This document shows, piece by piece, positions 44,499-53,640 of a stretch of DNA of 64,000 bases. The notes beneath the pieces were generated by a model that had not been told where the DNA came from, searched no databases, and was given only the letters and a program-made list of their open reading frames with translations. The DNA lies in contig DATNPK010000082.1 of NCBI GenBank assembly GCA_036703275.1, forward strand, positions 22,130-86,129. Direction: 5' to 3'. The stretch is from Coleofasciculaceae cyanobacterium. Its GTDB lineage: Bacteria > Cyanobacteriota > Cyanobacteriia > Cyanobacteriales > Xenococcaceae. The first letter of the stretch is position 1, and each line of letters begins with the position of its first letter. The position numbers were made by a program, and so were the translations under genes.

Positions 44499-45626
44499 TT
44501 ACAATCTTTCAATTAGTTCTCTGCTAGTTTCGGTAACTGGTTGACGACGGCGACGCAAACGATACATAATCAAGCCAGTCATAAACAGAATAGAGGGAGA
44601 TAAGCCAACGAAAACATATAAAATACGAGTCAGTATACCGCCAAAAGTACCATAGTGCATTGGAACAAAAGCATTTAAAATGCGATTGCCCAATTTAGCA
44701 GTTTTACTATTAATAACGTGCAGTACTTTGCCACTATAGGGATCGATTTTTACTTGATTAGCAAAATATTGAGCATCCCCAGGTTGCTTGAGGTAAACAG
44801 AAAAAACTTCATCGGGTTTAGTGGAGACAGAAATAAAAGTAGGAGTAGCTTCTGGGATAGTTGCGTTAGCTTGTTGGAGTATTTGACTAATAGCTAAAGG
44901 TGCTTTTCTTGTAACATCAGATTTAACTTCTGGAGGTTTGGGAGTAAAAGTTAAGGCATAAATAGCTGATTCTGTCTGTTCGTAAAAATTCCAGATAAAG
45001 CCAGTCAAACCAGTAAAGGTCAAGAATAAAAAGGCAATAATGCCCACCAACTTATGAATATCGTAGTTTTTGCGTTTTGTTTTACCATTCCATTTGATTT
45101 TAAAACCAGATATTAAATTTCGCCATCCCGACCATAAAATTAAACCAGTGATAGCTAGGATACACATTAATAAAGCTGCAATACCGACAAGAATCGTGCC
45201 TATTTTACCAGCAAATAGAGCATAGTGTAGTTCGTAAACTTTGCTATAAAAAGTACTCTCGCGCGATCTCTCTCCTAAAATGTTCCCTGTATAAGCATTA
45301 GCAAATACTTCTAATTGTTTATCTTCACTATTTTTGAGACGGACTCGATAAATATTGGGGTCAAAATGCAGATCGAATTGCGCTAGTTTAAAATCAGGTT
45401 GATTAGCATAAGCTTGAGTGATGTTATTAGCAATTGCGTCTAAAGATAAGGTTTTTTCTTGAGGAATAACCGGCTCAAATTGTTGTTTAACTAATGCAGC
45501 ATCAATTTCTTTTTGGAAGACAAGTAAGCTTCCAGTTAAACCAACAATGACTAATATCAGTCCCACAGCCAGACCAATATAGCGGTGTAGAGAAAAAGCC
45601 AGATTGCGTATTGTTCTAATATTCAT
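44499..45626 (-). CDS. PepSY-associated transmembrane protein (PiuB/iron-uptake type)
   Basis: 375 residues with four to five hydrophobic segments: LALSLHRYIGLAVG-like start (LAFSLHRYIGLAVGLILVIVGLTGSLLVFQ), ILVGIAALLMCILAITGLIL, KLVGIIAFLFLTFTGLTGFIW and ILYVFVGLSPSILFMTGLIMY. Periplasmic PepSY loops lie between them. The family is linked to ferric-siderophore reduction or uptake. The start is two bases after the receptor stop, so it is translated in one operon with it. No damage is visible, unlike its neighbours. Confidence 0.88.
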   Translation of the reverse strand: MNIRTIRNLAFSLHRYIGLAVGLILVIVGLTGSLLVFQKEIDAALVKQQFEPVIPQEKTLSLDAIANNITQAYANQPDFKLAQFDLHFDPNIYRVRLKNSEDKQLEVFANAYTGNILGERSRESTFYSKVYELHYALFAGKIGTILVGIAALLMCILAITGLILWSGWRNLISGFKIKWNGKTKRKNYDIHKLVGIIAFLFLTFTGLTGFIWNFYEQTESAIYALTFTPKPPEVKSDVTRKAPLAISQILQQANATIPEATPTFISVSTKPDEVFSVYLKQPGDAQYFANQVKIDPYSGKVLHVINSKTAKLGNRILNAFVPMHYGTFGGILTRILYVFVGLSPSILFMTGLIMYRLRRRRQPVTETSRELIERL

Positions 45627-45628
45627 GA

Positions 45629-47842
45629 TTAAAACTCCAGTGAAATTGTGCTTAAAATAGTGAAAGGTGCGCCAGGATCTACACTCAAACGAGAACCAGA
45701 ATTGCCAAAGCGTGACGCAGAGAAATAGTCAATATCAAACAGGTTTTCAATGTTTAATTGAGCGCGCCAATTATTGCGTTCGTAAAATAAAGCAGCATCA
45801 GTACGAAAATAGCCAGGTAAAGTATAGGAGTTATCCAAATCACCAAAGCGATCGCTTAAATACAAAAATCCCAAACCAAAACCTAATCCTTCGAGATTAC
45901 CTTTTTGTAGTTCATAAGTCGTCCAGAGACTAAACTGGTTGTCGGGAACATTAGCAAGACTATTATCTACAATATCCGTATTATCTTCAGTAACAAAAGC
46001 ATCGAGATAAGTATAACCAGTAGTAATATTCCAACCAGGCAGAATTTCTCCTCCTAGATTGAGTTCAATCCCACGACTGGCTACTTCTCCTGTTTGGATC
46101 GAGAAAAGCGGATTGACTGGATCGGGTGTCGATACATTTTGTATTTGATCTTGAAGATAAACTCCAATCGTATCCACATTATCATCGCGGAAAAATTCTG
46201 GAGCAAAGTCAAAAGGTTCTTCTGTATAAACTGGGTTGAAAACATTAATAGAGGGATAGGGAGGAAATTGAAAACTCGGATCTTCCGCATCGTGACGGTA
46301 TTCAGTGCCAAATAGAAGCTGATGTTGAACCGAACCAGTTTTAAATTTACTAACAACTTCAGCATTAGTAAAAAACCGATTGTAATCTCCGCCAGTAGTA
46401 TAGGCAGTGCGTGCGAGTTCTCTCGATTCATCAAAAGAATCAGTTAAAGTACCAAATCTTTTCGGATTGTATTGTATATATTGCAAGGTATGTCCGACCG
46501 ACCAATCTTCATTAAATTGATGATTGAATGTGTAACCAAGATTAAACTGATCTTGCTCAAACTCCCCAAAATCTTCGCCGAAAAAGCGTTCTTTAGGTAC
46601 ATCTACTATCCCATCCCCAAAAGCAACTAAACCTTCATCTGTAGTTTCGCGATCGCTGACATATTGACCATAAAAATTAATAGAAGTATTAGCACCAATA
46701 TCCCACGTCAAAGTAGGAGAAACTAAAAATCTTTCTCCATTAACAAAATCGCGGAAGCTTTCGTAGTTTTCGTAGGATAGATTCAAACGATATCTAACTG
46801 TTTTGGAGTCATTTAAAGGTCCAGAAACATCTAGATCGCCTCGGTAAGTATTAAAATTACCTGCGGTAAATGAAGCTTCATAAAACGGCTCACTTAAGGG
46901 TTTTTTAGAAACCAGGTTAATAATTCCCCCTGGTTGTCCTTGACCAAATAGCACGGATGCTGGTCCTTTTAAAACTTCAAGGCTTTCAACATCGCTGGTA
47001 CTTAGGGGTGCTAAAGAAAAGTAAGCAATCCCATCTCGAAAAATTTCACCATCAAAACCCCGAATCAGAAAACCAGGGCCACTAACACTCGTCCCTCTAC
47101 CACCAGCAGAAACCACACCCCCCACAGTTTCTAAGGCATCTCCTAGTTCGGTAACATTACGATCTTCTAATACCTTTTGAGGAACTACTTGAATTGACAG
47201 AGGAGTATCTTTAATTGGAGTATCTGTTCCTGTAGCTGTACTAGCATCAAGAACATAATAATCATCTTGTCCTTCCCCTGTAGCAATAATTTCTATCTCT
47301 TCATCTGGTGTTTCTTGTGCTCTACGTGCTTCAGGGTTAATACTCAAAACTAAATTCTGCTGTGATAGTATTACTTCCGCGCTTGGTGTTTGGGTTTCTC
47401 CGGTAACAGTTAAGCCAATACTATTATCATTTACTTTAGTTAAAGCAATTGAGTTTATTCCTGGTGCGGGGTTGGTTTTAGTAACACCGTTTCTAATCGA
47501 GAAGGCTAAAGTTGCATCTAAAATATCGATTACTAAATCATTCCCTTCAGGCAAAATTAACGGAACTAATCTTTGTCCTCCTGCTGCGGTTTTGAGGATT
47601 ACTTCTAATCCTGTATTAGTTTTATCTAGTTCTACTCCTGTAACACGAGTAATGAGGTTTTGTTGTGCGAGTAAATCTTTAGCTGACGTAGGAAAGGTTG
47701 TGATTGGCTTGTTCTCTTTCGATTCAACTTTGTTTCTACTTAGCTCTGGTGTTACTTGTGCTTCTACGCTAGTTGCTAGCAGAAAATAAGCATAACCAAC
47801 TAGACCGCAACAACTGAGGTCAATTAAATAATTAATATTCAC
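45629..47842 (-). CDS. TonB-dependent siderophore receptor with AMIN domain, internally shortened
   Basis: 737 residues. Signal peptide to VEAQ, then an AMIN domain at about 60-170 (LITRVTGVELDKTNTG) typical of cyanobacterial receptors, a plug (IKDTPLSIQVVPQKVLEDRNVTELGDALETVGGV) and a barrel. The C-terminal LSTISLEF ends in Phe as expected. The barrel appears shortened: GVYLQDQI runs directly into QNVSTPDPVNPLFSIQTGE, skipping the segment that normally carries the LLDNLKLL-GxRYD strand and several more. About 130 residues seem lost, in frame, near 46137-46145. Function may be impaired. Confidence 0.85.
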   Translation of the reverse strand: MNINYLIDLSCCGLVGYAYFLLATSVEAQVTPELSRNKVESKENKPITTFPTSAKDLLAQQNLITRVTGVELDKTNTGLEVILKTAAGGQRLVPLILPEGNDLVIDILDATLAFSIRNGVTKTNPAPGINSIALTKVNDNSIGLTVTGETQTPSAEVILSQQNLVLSINPEARRAQETPDEEIEIIATGEGQDDYYVLDASTATGTDTPIKDTPLSIQVVPQKVLEDRNVTELGDALETVGGVVSAGGRGTSVSGPGFLIRGFDGEIFRDGIAYFSLAPLSTSDVESLEVLKGPASVLFGQGQPGGIINLVSKKPLSEPFYEASFTAGNFNTYRGDLDVSGPLNDSKTVRYRLNLSYENYESFRDFVNGERFLVSPTLTWDIGANTSINFYGQYVSDRETTDEGLVAFGDGIVDVPKERFFGEDFGEFEQDQFNLGYTFNHQFNEDWSVGHTLQYIQYNPKRFGTLTDSFDESRELARTAYTTGGDYNRFFTNAEVVSKFKTGSVQHQLLFGTEYRHDAEDPSFQFPPYPSINVFNPVYTEEPFDFAPEFFRDDNVDTIGVYLQDQIQNVSTPDPVNPLFSIQTGEVASRGIELNLGGEILPGWNITTGYTYLDAFVTEDNTDIVDNSLANVPDNQFSLWTTYELQKGNLEGLGFGLGFLYLSDRFGDLDNSYTLPGYFRTDAALFYERNNWRAQLNIENLFDIDYFSASRFGNSGSRLSVDPGAPFTILSTISLEF

Positions 47843-47930
47843 TTTTCTCTTGCTCCTTCATAATCCTCTGGTTTGTACTACCAAACTCAGAGGAGTTACT
47901 CACTATTTGTTAGTAGTTAAAATAATTAAT

Positions 47931-48684
47931 TCAATTACTTCCCAATTGCGACCATTCTTCTGGCAACACATTAGCGACAAGTGCAAAGCTGCCATTACCG
48001 TCAGGAGTTAACACATAAGCCATGCCTTGAGGAGCGGGCTAAATTCCTGTCGCCGACTCAAAAACGTCATCGTGACCGATAATAACTGTATTAGTTCCGC
48101 TTTCTGGTACGGCAGTTAACATCGGTGTTAAAAATGCTTTCATCTGAGCCGCTTGTTGTTCCGTATACTCTTCAGCTTTAGGGAAATTCAAAGCAGGATT
48201 TTTTTCATACTGACCAAATGCCAGATCGGCAGTTTGCCAAGCACGACAATATTGGCTGGAGATCACCTGACCTACAGGAATAGAATTGGCTTCAAATTCT
48301 TCTCCAATCGCCTTGGCTTGCTGCCATCCTGCTTCATAAACCCCGTTGAGTCGAACAATCATTAACATCAGCACTAACGTGATCGGCATAATCTTTTTCG
48401 GTTTGGGCGTGTCGGAAATAAATAATATGACCGCCTTCGTGTAATGCGCTTAATAACTCTGCACCAGATAATTTATCTGGAAAATCGGCATTGGCTTGTT
48501 CTCCAGGGCTTAATTCCGCCCCACCTTCTCCGCCTTGACCACCTTCGCTTTGAGCTAATAATTCGGTGGCTGTGGGTAATTTTTGAACTTTCTCAGCGTT
48601 GTTAATCAGCGTACTAAAGATACCAATAGTAGTGGCTACGCCTCAAGCTAAAAATAGTTCTACGGATTTTAGATTGTTGTTCAT
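47931..48684 (-). pseudogene. Histidine phosphatase family gene, broken
   Basis: Hand translation from the ATG at 48682-48684 gives MNNNLKSVELFLA, a TGA, then GVATTIGIFSTLINNAEKVQ and a signature HEGGHIIYFRHAQTEKDYADH (RHAxTE). After CSTQRGL a deletion shifts the frame: the natural EAGWQQAKAIGEEF continues in the next frame. Near the end, SATGI meets an in-frame TAG, while PAPQGMAYVLTPDGNG and the rest still read in frame to a TGA at 47931-47933. So there are two stops and one frameshift. It lies 30 bases after exbD, in the same operon orientation. Confidence 0.85.
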
Positions 48685-48713
48685 CTTGGTGACGAATAAT
48701 TAATATTTACGAT

Positions 48714-49115
48714 TTACTCTTGTTCTGCTGCGATTGCCATTTTGGCTCCTGGTACTTGGCGCAAGCGATCCATCACCTTAACTACAGTCCCATGTTCGAC
48801 TTTTTCATCGGCATTAATAATTACCACCGATTCCGAATTGGGTTCAATTTTCTCAGTTAATGCAGCTTTTAATTGATTTAACTCAATGGGTTGGCGATCT
48901 AAAAACATTTTGCCATCAGGTTCGATAGTAATATTCATCTGTACTGACTGTTTCGGTTCTGCCGTTTGTGCCGAAGGTAAATCTACAGGTAAACCTTGCG
49001 ATCGCGTTAGAAATAAACTGGAAATGATAAAAAACGCCAAAATTGAAAAAATAACGTCAATCATTGGCAGGATGTTAATATCAAACTGCTCTTCTGGTTC
49101 ATTTATGGGTCGCAT
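48714..49115 (-). CDS. exbD: ExbD/TolR biopolymer transport protein
   Basis: 133 residues. One N-terminal membrane helix carrying the conserved Asp: INILPMIDVIFSILAFFIISS (Asp in MIDVIF), then a periplasmic domain. Energises TonB using the proton gradient together with ExbB. It overlaps the exbB gene by 17 bases (49099-49115), a classic translational coupling. The gene appears intact. The broken phosphatase gene follows directly. Confidence 0.92.
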   Translation of the reverse strand: MRPINEPEEQFDINILPMIDVIFSILAFFIISSLFLTRSQGLPVDLPSAQTAEPKQSVQMNITIEPDGKMFLDRQPIELNQLKAALTEKIEPNSESVVIINADEKVEHGTVVKVMDRLRQVPGAKMAIAAEQE

Positions 49116-49746
49116 ATTCTCTGATCCCCTGATGAAAACGACGATTGAGCAGTTCTAATTGACCACCGTATTCTTGAATAAAGGCTAATTCCCGTAGATA
49201 TAGTCCTCGAAAAGCATTAGCAAATAATAAGGTAAAGATTGCTACTACCAGCCCCATTACAGTTGAAACCAAAGCCTCGCTTAATCCTCCTGTAACACCA
49301 CTTGAATTAGTCGCAGCCGCATTACCTAAATCCATAGCTGCAAAGGACTGAATTAAACCGAGAATCGTACCCAGTAATCCCAACAAAGGCGAGGCAGTAA
49401 TAATTGTTTGAAACCAAGTACCAAATTTTCTTAAAGTCGGTATTTCAGCTTGAACCGCACTATCTAAAGCTAAACGAAACTCATCGGGTGTCGGCTGTTC
49501 CAACTCGATCGCTTCTAAAAAGATACGAGCAATAGGTATTTGGGCATTTTTTTTCAATAGAGCGATCGCACTAAAGCGATCGCTGCGATATAAAGATAAT
49601 ACTTCTTTGACAAGGCGACGTTGATTCTGCTTCACTCGCCACCAAAAAATTATCCGCTCAATAATTAAAGCCAATGCTAATAAAGAAAATCCCAGCAACG
49701 GAATACTTACTATTCCTCCTGCTGTCCATAAATTATCAATCGACAT
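49099..49746 (-). CDS. exbB: MotA/TolQ/ExbB proton channel protein
   Basis: 215 residues with three membrane helices: IVSIPLLGFSLLALALIIERIIFWW, then TIITASPLLGLLGTILGLIQSFAAM and GGLSEALVSTVMGLVVAIFTLLFA. The GLLGT(I/V)xG and ALxxTxxGLxxAI motifs are the proton-channel signatures. Forms the ExbB-ExbD motor that powers TonB. It starts 420 bases from the divergent tonB gene and overlaps exbD at its 3' end. Confidence 0.92.
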   Translation of the reverse strand: MSIDNLWTAGGIVSIPLLGFSLLALALIIERIIFWWRVKQNQRRLVKEVLSLYRSDRFSAIALLKKNAQIPIARIFLEAIELEQPTPDEFRLALDSAVQAEIPTLRKFGTWFQTIITASPLLGLLGTILGLIQSFAAMDLGNAAATNSSGVTGGLSEALVSTVMGLVVAIFTLLFANAFRGLYLRELAFIQEYGGQLELLNRRFHQGIREYATHK

Positions 49747-50166
49747 GAATCCTACCTAGTTAATTGAGAAGTACTTTCAATATGCAATTTCCAACAGTAT
49801 CACATTTAATCAGTAATTACACCCAATTAAATTTAAAATTTTTGTAACTATTTTCCAGCTTCAACTCTAGCCAAATCGAGCTTTAATATCAAATGGACTT
49901 AATCAAAATAAGTCTTGTTGAACATACTGTTCAAGAGTCGAAAAATAAAATATTTTTGTCTAAGATGAGAGATGCGATCGCTATTAAAATTAAACTTATT
50001 TATAATAAGTAGCAATAAAAGCTTGGCATGATATATTGCATAGTTAATGATCGATACTGATAAGCTTGGCAAAATTAATCCAAACGATAGTCAGTAAGCA
50101 ATAACAATCTTGACTATAAATCCATAGTTGCGTTGCCATTGATGTCACGTTTCACAAGTAAATCTA
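49747..50166. promoter_or_regulatory. Divergent promoter region exbB/tonB with two inverted repeats
   Basis: AT-rich, 420 bases. Two perfect inverted repeats stand out: TTGAAC-ATACT-GTTCAA (49918-49934) and ACTTATT-TAT-AATAAGT (49994-50010). The second is AT-rich like Fur sites but does not match the Fur consensus well. Since the genes are for iron uptake, Fur or an AraC regulator would be expected to bind here. This is inference. Confidence 0.4.
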
Positions 50167-51207
50167 ATGTCTACTTCCAAATTCTGCATTCAACAGCGTA
50201 AACAAGAACAAAAGCGACTTAACAAACTGCTAATCTATGGTTTTGCAGGTTCAACATTACTTCATGCAATACTTGCTTATGCTCTGCCTCGTTGGTCGTT
50301 TGATTATCCAATTGAAGCAGAAAAACCAATGGAGTTGATTATCGTCGATCAGCCCAAACCAGAACCAATACCCGAACCAGTAGTTGAACCAGAACCAATA
50401 CCAGAACCACAACCAATACCAGAACCACAACCAATACCAGAACCAGAACCAATACTAGAACCAGAACCCGCACCTAAAAAAGTTTTAACTACTCCCGCTC
50501 CAGAACCTTCGCAACCTATAGTCCCTGCGCCAATTGAGGAGCCTGTTAAAGCACCAGCTAACTCCGTGACTTCTGCTGAAAGTAGTAATAACAAACCAGA
50601 TGTGCCAAATTCAGTAGCTGCCAGTAATAGTGCGCCTCCTCGTCCTGAAGCCAGTAGTGGTGAAGAAGGAATTAGCTGTGTTGATAATTGCGAACCAGAA
50701 TATCCTGCTACATTAGAAGGAGTAGAAGGTAGTGCAGGAGTCAAACTAACTATTGATAGTAATGGCAATGTAATTGGCGCAGAATTAGCCGATGCTGATA
50801 GTAATAGTCAAGTCAACCGTGAGGCTTTGTTGGCAGCCAGACAAATGCAGTTTAGTTCTCTCCCCAGTGGCGATGTAGCATCAGTTCAGGTCAAAATTGA
50901 TTTTACTGTAGAGGGTTCAGAATACGATCGCGCCCGCCGTGAAGAACAAGAAAGAAGAGAACAAGCAGCCCAAGAACGCGAAGAGCAGCAAGAAGCGGCA
51001 CGTCAACAGCAGCTAGAGCAAGAAAGACAAGCACAACAAGAACAATTAGAACGAGAAAGACAAGTCCGTCAACAGCAGCAACAGCAACAGCCAGCACCGC
51101 AACAGCCTGTAACTGATACTCAACTACCTAAACCTTTACCTGCTTTATCTGAAAGCGAAGAGCAAGAACGGTTAAGGAAGTTTCGAGAAAGGCTAGAGAA
51201 TTATTAA
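50167..51207 (+). CDS. tonB: TonB family energy transducer with extended coiled-coil tail
   Basis: 346 residues. One N-terminal helix (LLIYGFAGSTLLHAILAYAL), then a Pro-Glu-Pro repeat spacer (about 55-105, PEPIPEPVVEPEPIPEP) that spans the periplasm. The TonB C-terminal domain is at about 175-255 (PEYPATLEGVEGSAGVKLTI, EALLAARQMQFSSLP). Unusually, another 90 residues follow: a Glu/Gln/Arg-rich helix (EEQERREQAAQEREEQQEAA) and a Pro-Leu end. Standard TonB ends with its beta domain. It is transcribed divergently from exbB. Confidence 0.88.
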   Translation: MSTSKFCIQQRKQEQKRLNKLLIYGFAGSTLLHAILAYALPRWSFDYPIEAEKPMELIIVDQPKPEPIPEPVVEPEPIPEPQPIPEPQPIPEPEPILEPEPAPKKVLTTPAPEPSQPIVPAPIEEPVKAPANSVTSAESSNNKPDVPNSVAASNSAPPRPEASSGEEGISCVDNCEPEYPATLEGVEGSAGVKLTIDSNGNVIGAELADADSNSQVNREALLAARQMQFSSLPSGDVASVQVKIDFTVEGSEYDRARREEQERREQAAQEREEQQEAARQQQLEQERQAQQEQLERERQVRQQQQQQQPAPQQPVTDTQLPKPLPALSESEEQERLRKFRERLENY

Positions 51208-51238
51208 CAAGAGTAAGACAAAATAAATATATAAGCAA

Positions 51239-51266
51239 GGGGACTAGGGGGCTAGGGGACTGGGGG
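51239..51266 (+). repeat. G-quadruplex-type motif downstream of tonB
   Basis: Four G-tracts (GGGG 51239-42, GGGGG 51247-51, GGGG 51255-58, GGGGG 51262-66) with loops of 4, 3 and 3 bases on the plus strand, 32 bases after the tonB stop. The rest of the 51208-51438 gap shows nothing else that I can support. Confidence 0.65.
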
Positions 51267-51438
51267 ACTTCAAACGTCATACTTCAATGGTTTATCAGAC
51301 AGTAGAGTTATTAGTTAGGCGTTAGACGGATTTATTGTCAAATAGTTTATACTTTTGTTCATGATTATATTGATTCTTCAATAGCCTTTGATAATATTCA
51401 AACGCATACCGCGCTCAACAATTAATCAACAAAGCTAA

Positions 51439-52161
51439 TTGGTTTATCGTTTAGTAGTTAGGTCACAACAAATACGGCAGCAACAAATAGCTCTAGATAC
51501 TCAGCAACAGCACTATTTATTGCGGGTATTACGGTTAAATAATGGCGATCGCTTTGTGGCGATGGATGGCGCAGGTAATTCTTGGTTAGCCGAAATTGTG
51601 GAGCAGTCGGCACAGATTATTGAATCAGTCGAGATCGACACAGAATTGCCTATATCTCTTAGCCTGCTGACAGCTTTGCCAAAAGGAAACGGTTACGAAC
51701 AGATAATACGCTGCTGCACAGAATTAGGAGTCAGTAATTTCCTGCCCGTAATGAGCGATCGCACTATCCTTAAACCTAGTCCAAATAAAGTCCAACGCTG
51801 GCGCAAAATTGCAGTAGAAGCAGCGGAACAGTCGGAAAGGCAGGTTGTTCCCACGATTTTTGAACCAGTTAAATTTAGTTTGGCGATTCAGCAAACTAAA
51901 TCCAACCAGGCTAAATACATTTGCGTGGCGCGGGGAAATATTCCGACTCTCTGGAGTTCATTGCAGCAAAATGGCACTCAGCCAGAAATAATCATTGCGA
52001 CAGGTTGCGAGGGGGGCTGGACAGAGACAGAGCTAGAAAAAGCGATCGCCCTGGGTTTTCAACCCGTTTCTCTGGGAAATCGTATTCTTCGCGCCATCAC
52101 CGCTCCGATTGTTGTTAGCTCATTAGTTGTAGCAATAGGGAACAGCTCCTTACCAAATTAA
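51439..52161 (+). CDS. rsmE: 16S rRNA m3U1498 methyltransferase
   Basis: 240-residue SPOUT-class enzyme that methylates N3 of U1498 in 16S rRNA. Seen: QQHYLLRVLRLNNGDRFVAMDGAG at the N-terminus, SLLTALPKGNGYEQIIRCCTELGV, then the knotted SAM site IIIATGCEGGWTETELEKA and SLGNRILRAITAPIVV. The start must be the TTG at 51439 because a TAA lies directly upstream in frame and no ATG or GTG is near. TTG starts are rare, so translation may be weak. Confidence 0.9.
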   Translation: MVYRLVVRSQQIRQQQIALDTQQQHYLLRVLRLNNGDRFVAMDGAGNSWLAEIVEQSAQIIESVEIDTELPISLSLLTALPKGNGYEQIIRCCTELGVSNFLPVMSDRTILKPSPNKVQRWRKIAVEAAEQSERQVVPTIFEPVKFSLAIQQTKSNQAKYICVARGNIPTLWSSLQQNGTQPEIIIATGCEGGWTETELEKAIALGFQPVSLGNRILRAITAPIVVSSLVVAIGNSSLPN

Positions 52162-52336
52162 GGAACATTAATTTGTCATTTTTAGTCATTTAAGAACGTA
52201 ATTAACTCAGATTTTGGTCCTCAAACTCAAGAAAATTTAACAGTTTTTTAATTCAATGCCCATAAATTTCCGCTTAAAGAGGACGAAATCGGAAATTTGA
52301 GCTTTAATCATATCGATACAGCACACAAGAGATACT

Positions 52337-53548
52337 ATGAAATTATCTAAAAAGTTGAAGTTAGCAGCAATTTTTACAGGTGCGATCGCTTTGACAACTC
52401 CATTATTTCCTGCTTTAGCTCAGTATACTGAAGAACCCGTTCCTGAAGAACAGGTGATTGCTGTAGCTATCCCTGCCGGGAGACTTTATAATTTGACGGT
52501 AATGGAACAAATCCCAGGTAAACAGCAGTGTTGGAGTACAACTGGTTCTGAGCCTACTATTGTAGATCCTCTGTGGACGACCTTCGATTTCACAAGTAGC
52601 TGTCGCCGTTCTACTGATAGCAATGGTTATTCTGTGCGTCTTGATGGACAAGATACTAGCCAAAATTACCGGCTTGATGTTGTTCCTAAAGGAAATGAAC
52701 TTCAGTTAGTCGCCACCAATTATCAAAATGGTCCTGACCTCGTTGTCGGTCAAACTAACGGAAAAGCCGCAGATGGGCAATATCTGAAAATTAATCTCAA
52801 TCCAGGTTGGGAATTTAGCAAAAAAGCTTACGAAGGTAAGGTGTTAGGTCACTACTTCTTTAGCGGAGACTCAACCGCGATCGCTGCTGCGGGAAATGCT
52901 CCCGTTTCAGATACCTCTACTGCTAGCTCAGGTTCTAACTTTAGCGACATTTCTAACGATATTTATCAAGACGAGATCGAACAAGCCGTAGCACTTGGTT
53001 TTATTGCTGGTTTTAAAGACCAAACTTTCCGTCCCACGGAGTCATTGACCAGAGAACAGTTAGTTTCAATGGTTTATGGCGCATTGGAGACTGTTGACAG
53101 CTTAAATCTAGAACCTGCTACCTCAGTGCCAACTCAACCCTATCCCGATGTCAATTCCTCTCGCTGGAGTGCGTCTAAAATTCAGTGGGCAAAAGAAAGC
53201 GAAATTGTCAAAGGCTATCCCGATGGTTCGTTCAAACCCGATACTCCCGTTACCAGAGCCGAGTTGATTGCCGTACTGCAAAATGCTGCTAAATTCGCCA
53301 AAATGAAACAGGGCGAATCAGCTCAACTAGTAACTAGCCAAGAACCTACCAATTTCTCGGATATTTCTAATCATTGGGGTGCTGAAACTATTCAAGCTAT
53401 GTCCGCGTACTGTGGTGTGGCTTCACCTTATCAAGAAATAGGAGATGCTTTTAACCCTGATACTCCTGCTCAAAGGGACTATGCAGCAGCAGCAACTCTT
53501 AGAACGCAAGATTGTATTACGGGTGGCAATAAAAAGGTTAGTCCATAA
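52337..53548 (+). CDS. DUF3747 and S-layer homology (SLH) domain protein
   Basis: 403 residues. A signal peptide (LAAIFTGAIALTTPLFPALAQ) precedes a DUF3747 domain (about 35-175: LYNLTVMEQIPGKQQCW, SYSV-like YSVRLDGQDTSQNYRLDV). The second half has SLH repeats: FSDISNDIYQDEIEQAVALG, YPDVNSSRWSASKIQWAKE (with GYPDGSFKPDTPVTRAEL) and FSDISNHWGAETIQAM. SLH domains bind peptidoglycan-linked polymers and hold the protein at the outer envelope. It lies upstream of and convergent with the peroxiredoxin gene. Confidence 0.88.
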   Translation: MKLSKKLKLAAIFTGAIALTTPLFPALAQYTEEPVPEEQVIAVAIPAGRLYNLTVMEQIPGKQQCWSTTGSEPTIVDPLWTTFDFTSSCRRSTDSNGYSVRLDGQDTSQNYRLDVVPKGNELQLVATNYQNGPDLVVGQTNGKAADGQYLKINLNPGWEFSKKAYEGKVLGHYFFSGDSTAIAAAGNAPVSDTSTASSGSNFSDISNDIYQDEIEQAVALGFIAGFKDQTFRPTESLTREQLVSMVYGALETVDSLNLEPATSVPTQPYPDVNSSRWSASKIQWAKESEIVKGYPDGSFKPDTPVTRAELIAVLQNAAKFAKMKQGESAQLVTSQEPTNFSDISNHWGAETIQAMSAYCGVASPYQEIGDAFNPDTPAQRDYAAAATLRTQDCITGGNKKVSP

Positions 53549-53580
53549 TTTAGCTAATGGCTCACTGTTAATCGTCATCT

Positions 53581-53607
53581 AAAAAAAGAGGGGTGCAACA
53601 CCCCTCT
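53581..53607 (-). terminator. Bidirectional-capable terminator between SLH gene and peroxiredoxin
   Basis: AGAGGGGTG-caa-CACCCCTCT, a perfect 9-base stem (53587-53607), with an A-run at 53581-53587 that becomes a T-run on the minus strand. It therefore serves the minus-strand peroxiredoxin gene, whose stop is at 53641. On the plus strand only a weak T-tract (TGTCTATTTC) follows. Confidence 0.8.
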
Positions 53608-53640
53608 GTCTATTTCATGATTAAGTAAGTTTTAAATTTT

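Noticed and set aside
50349..50768. Long Gly/Ser-rich minus-strand frame over tonB
   Set aside because: Arises from the Pro-Glu repeat codons of tonB read in reverse.
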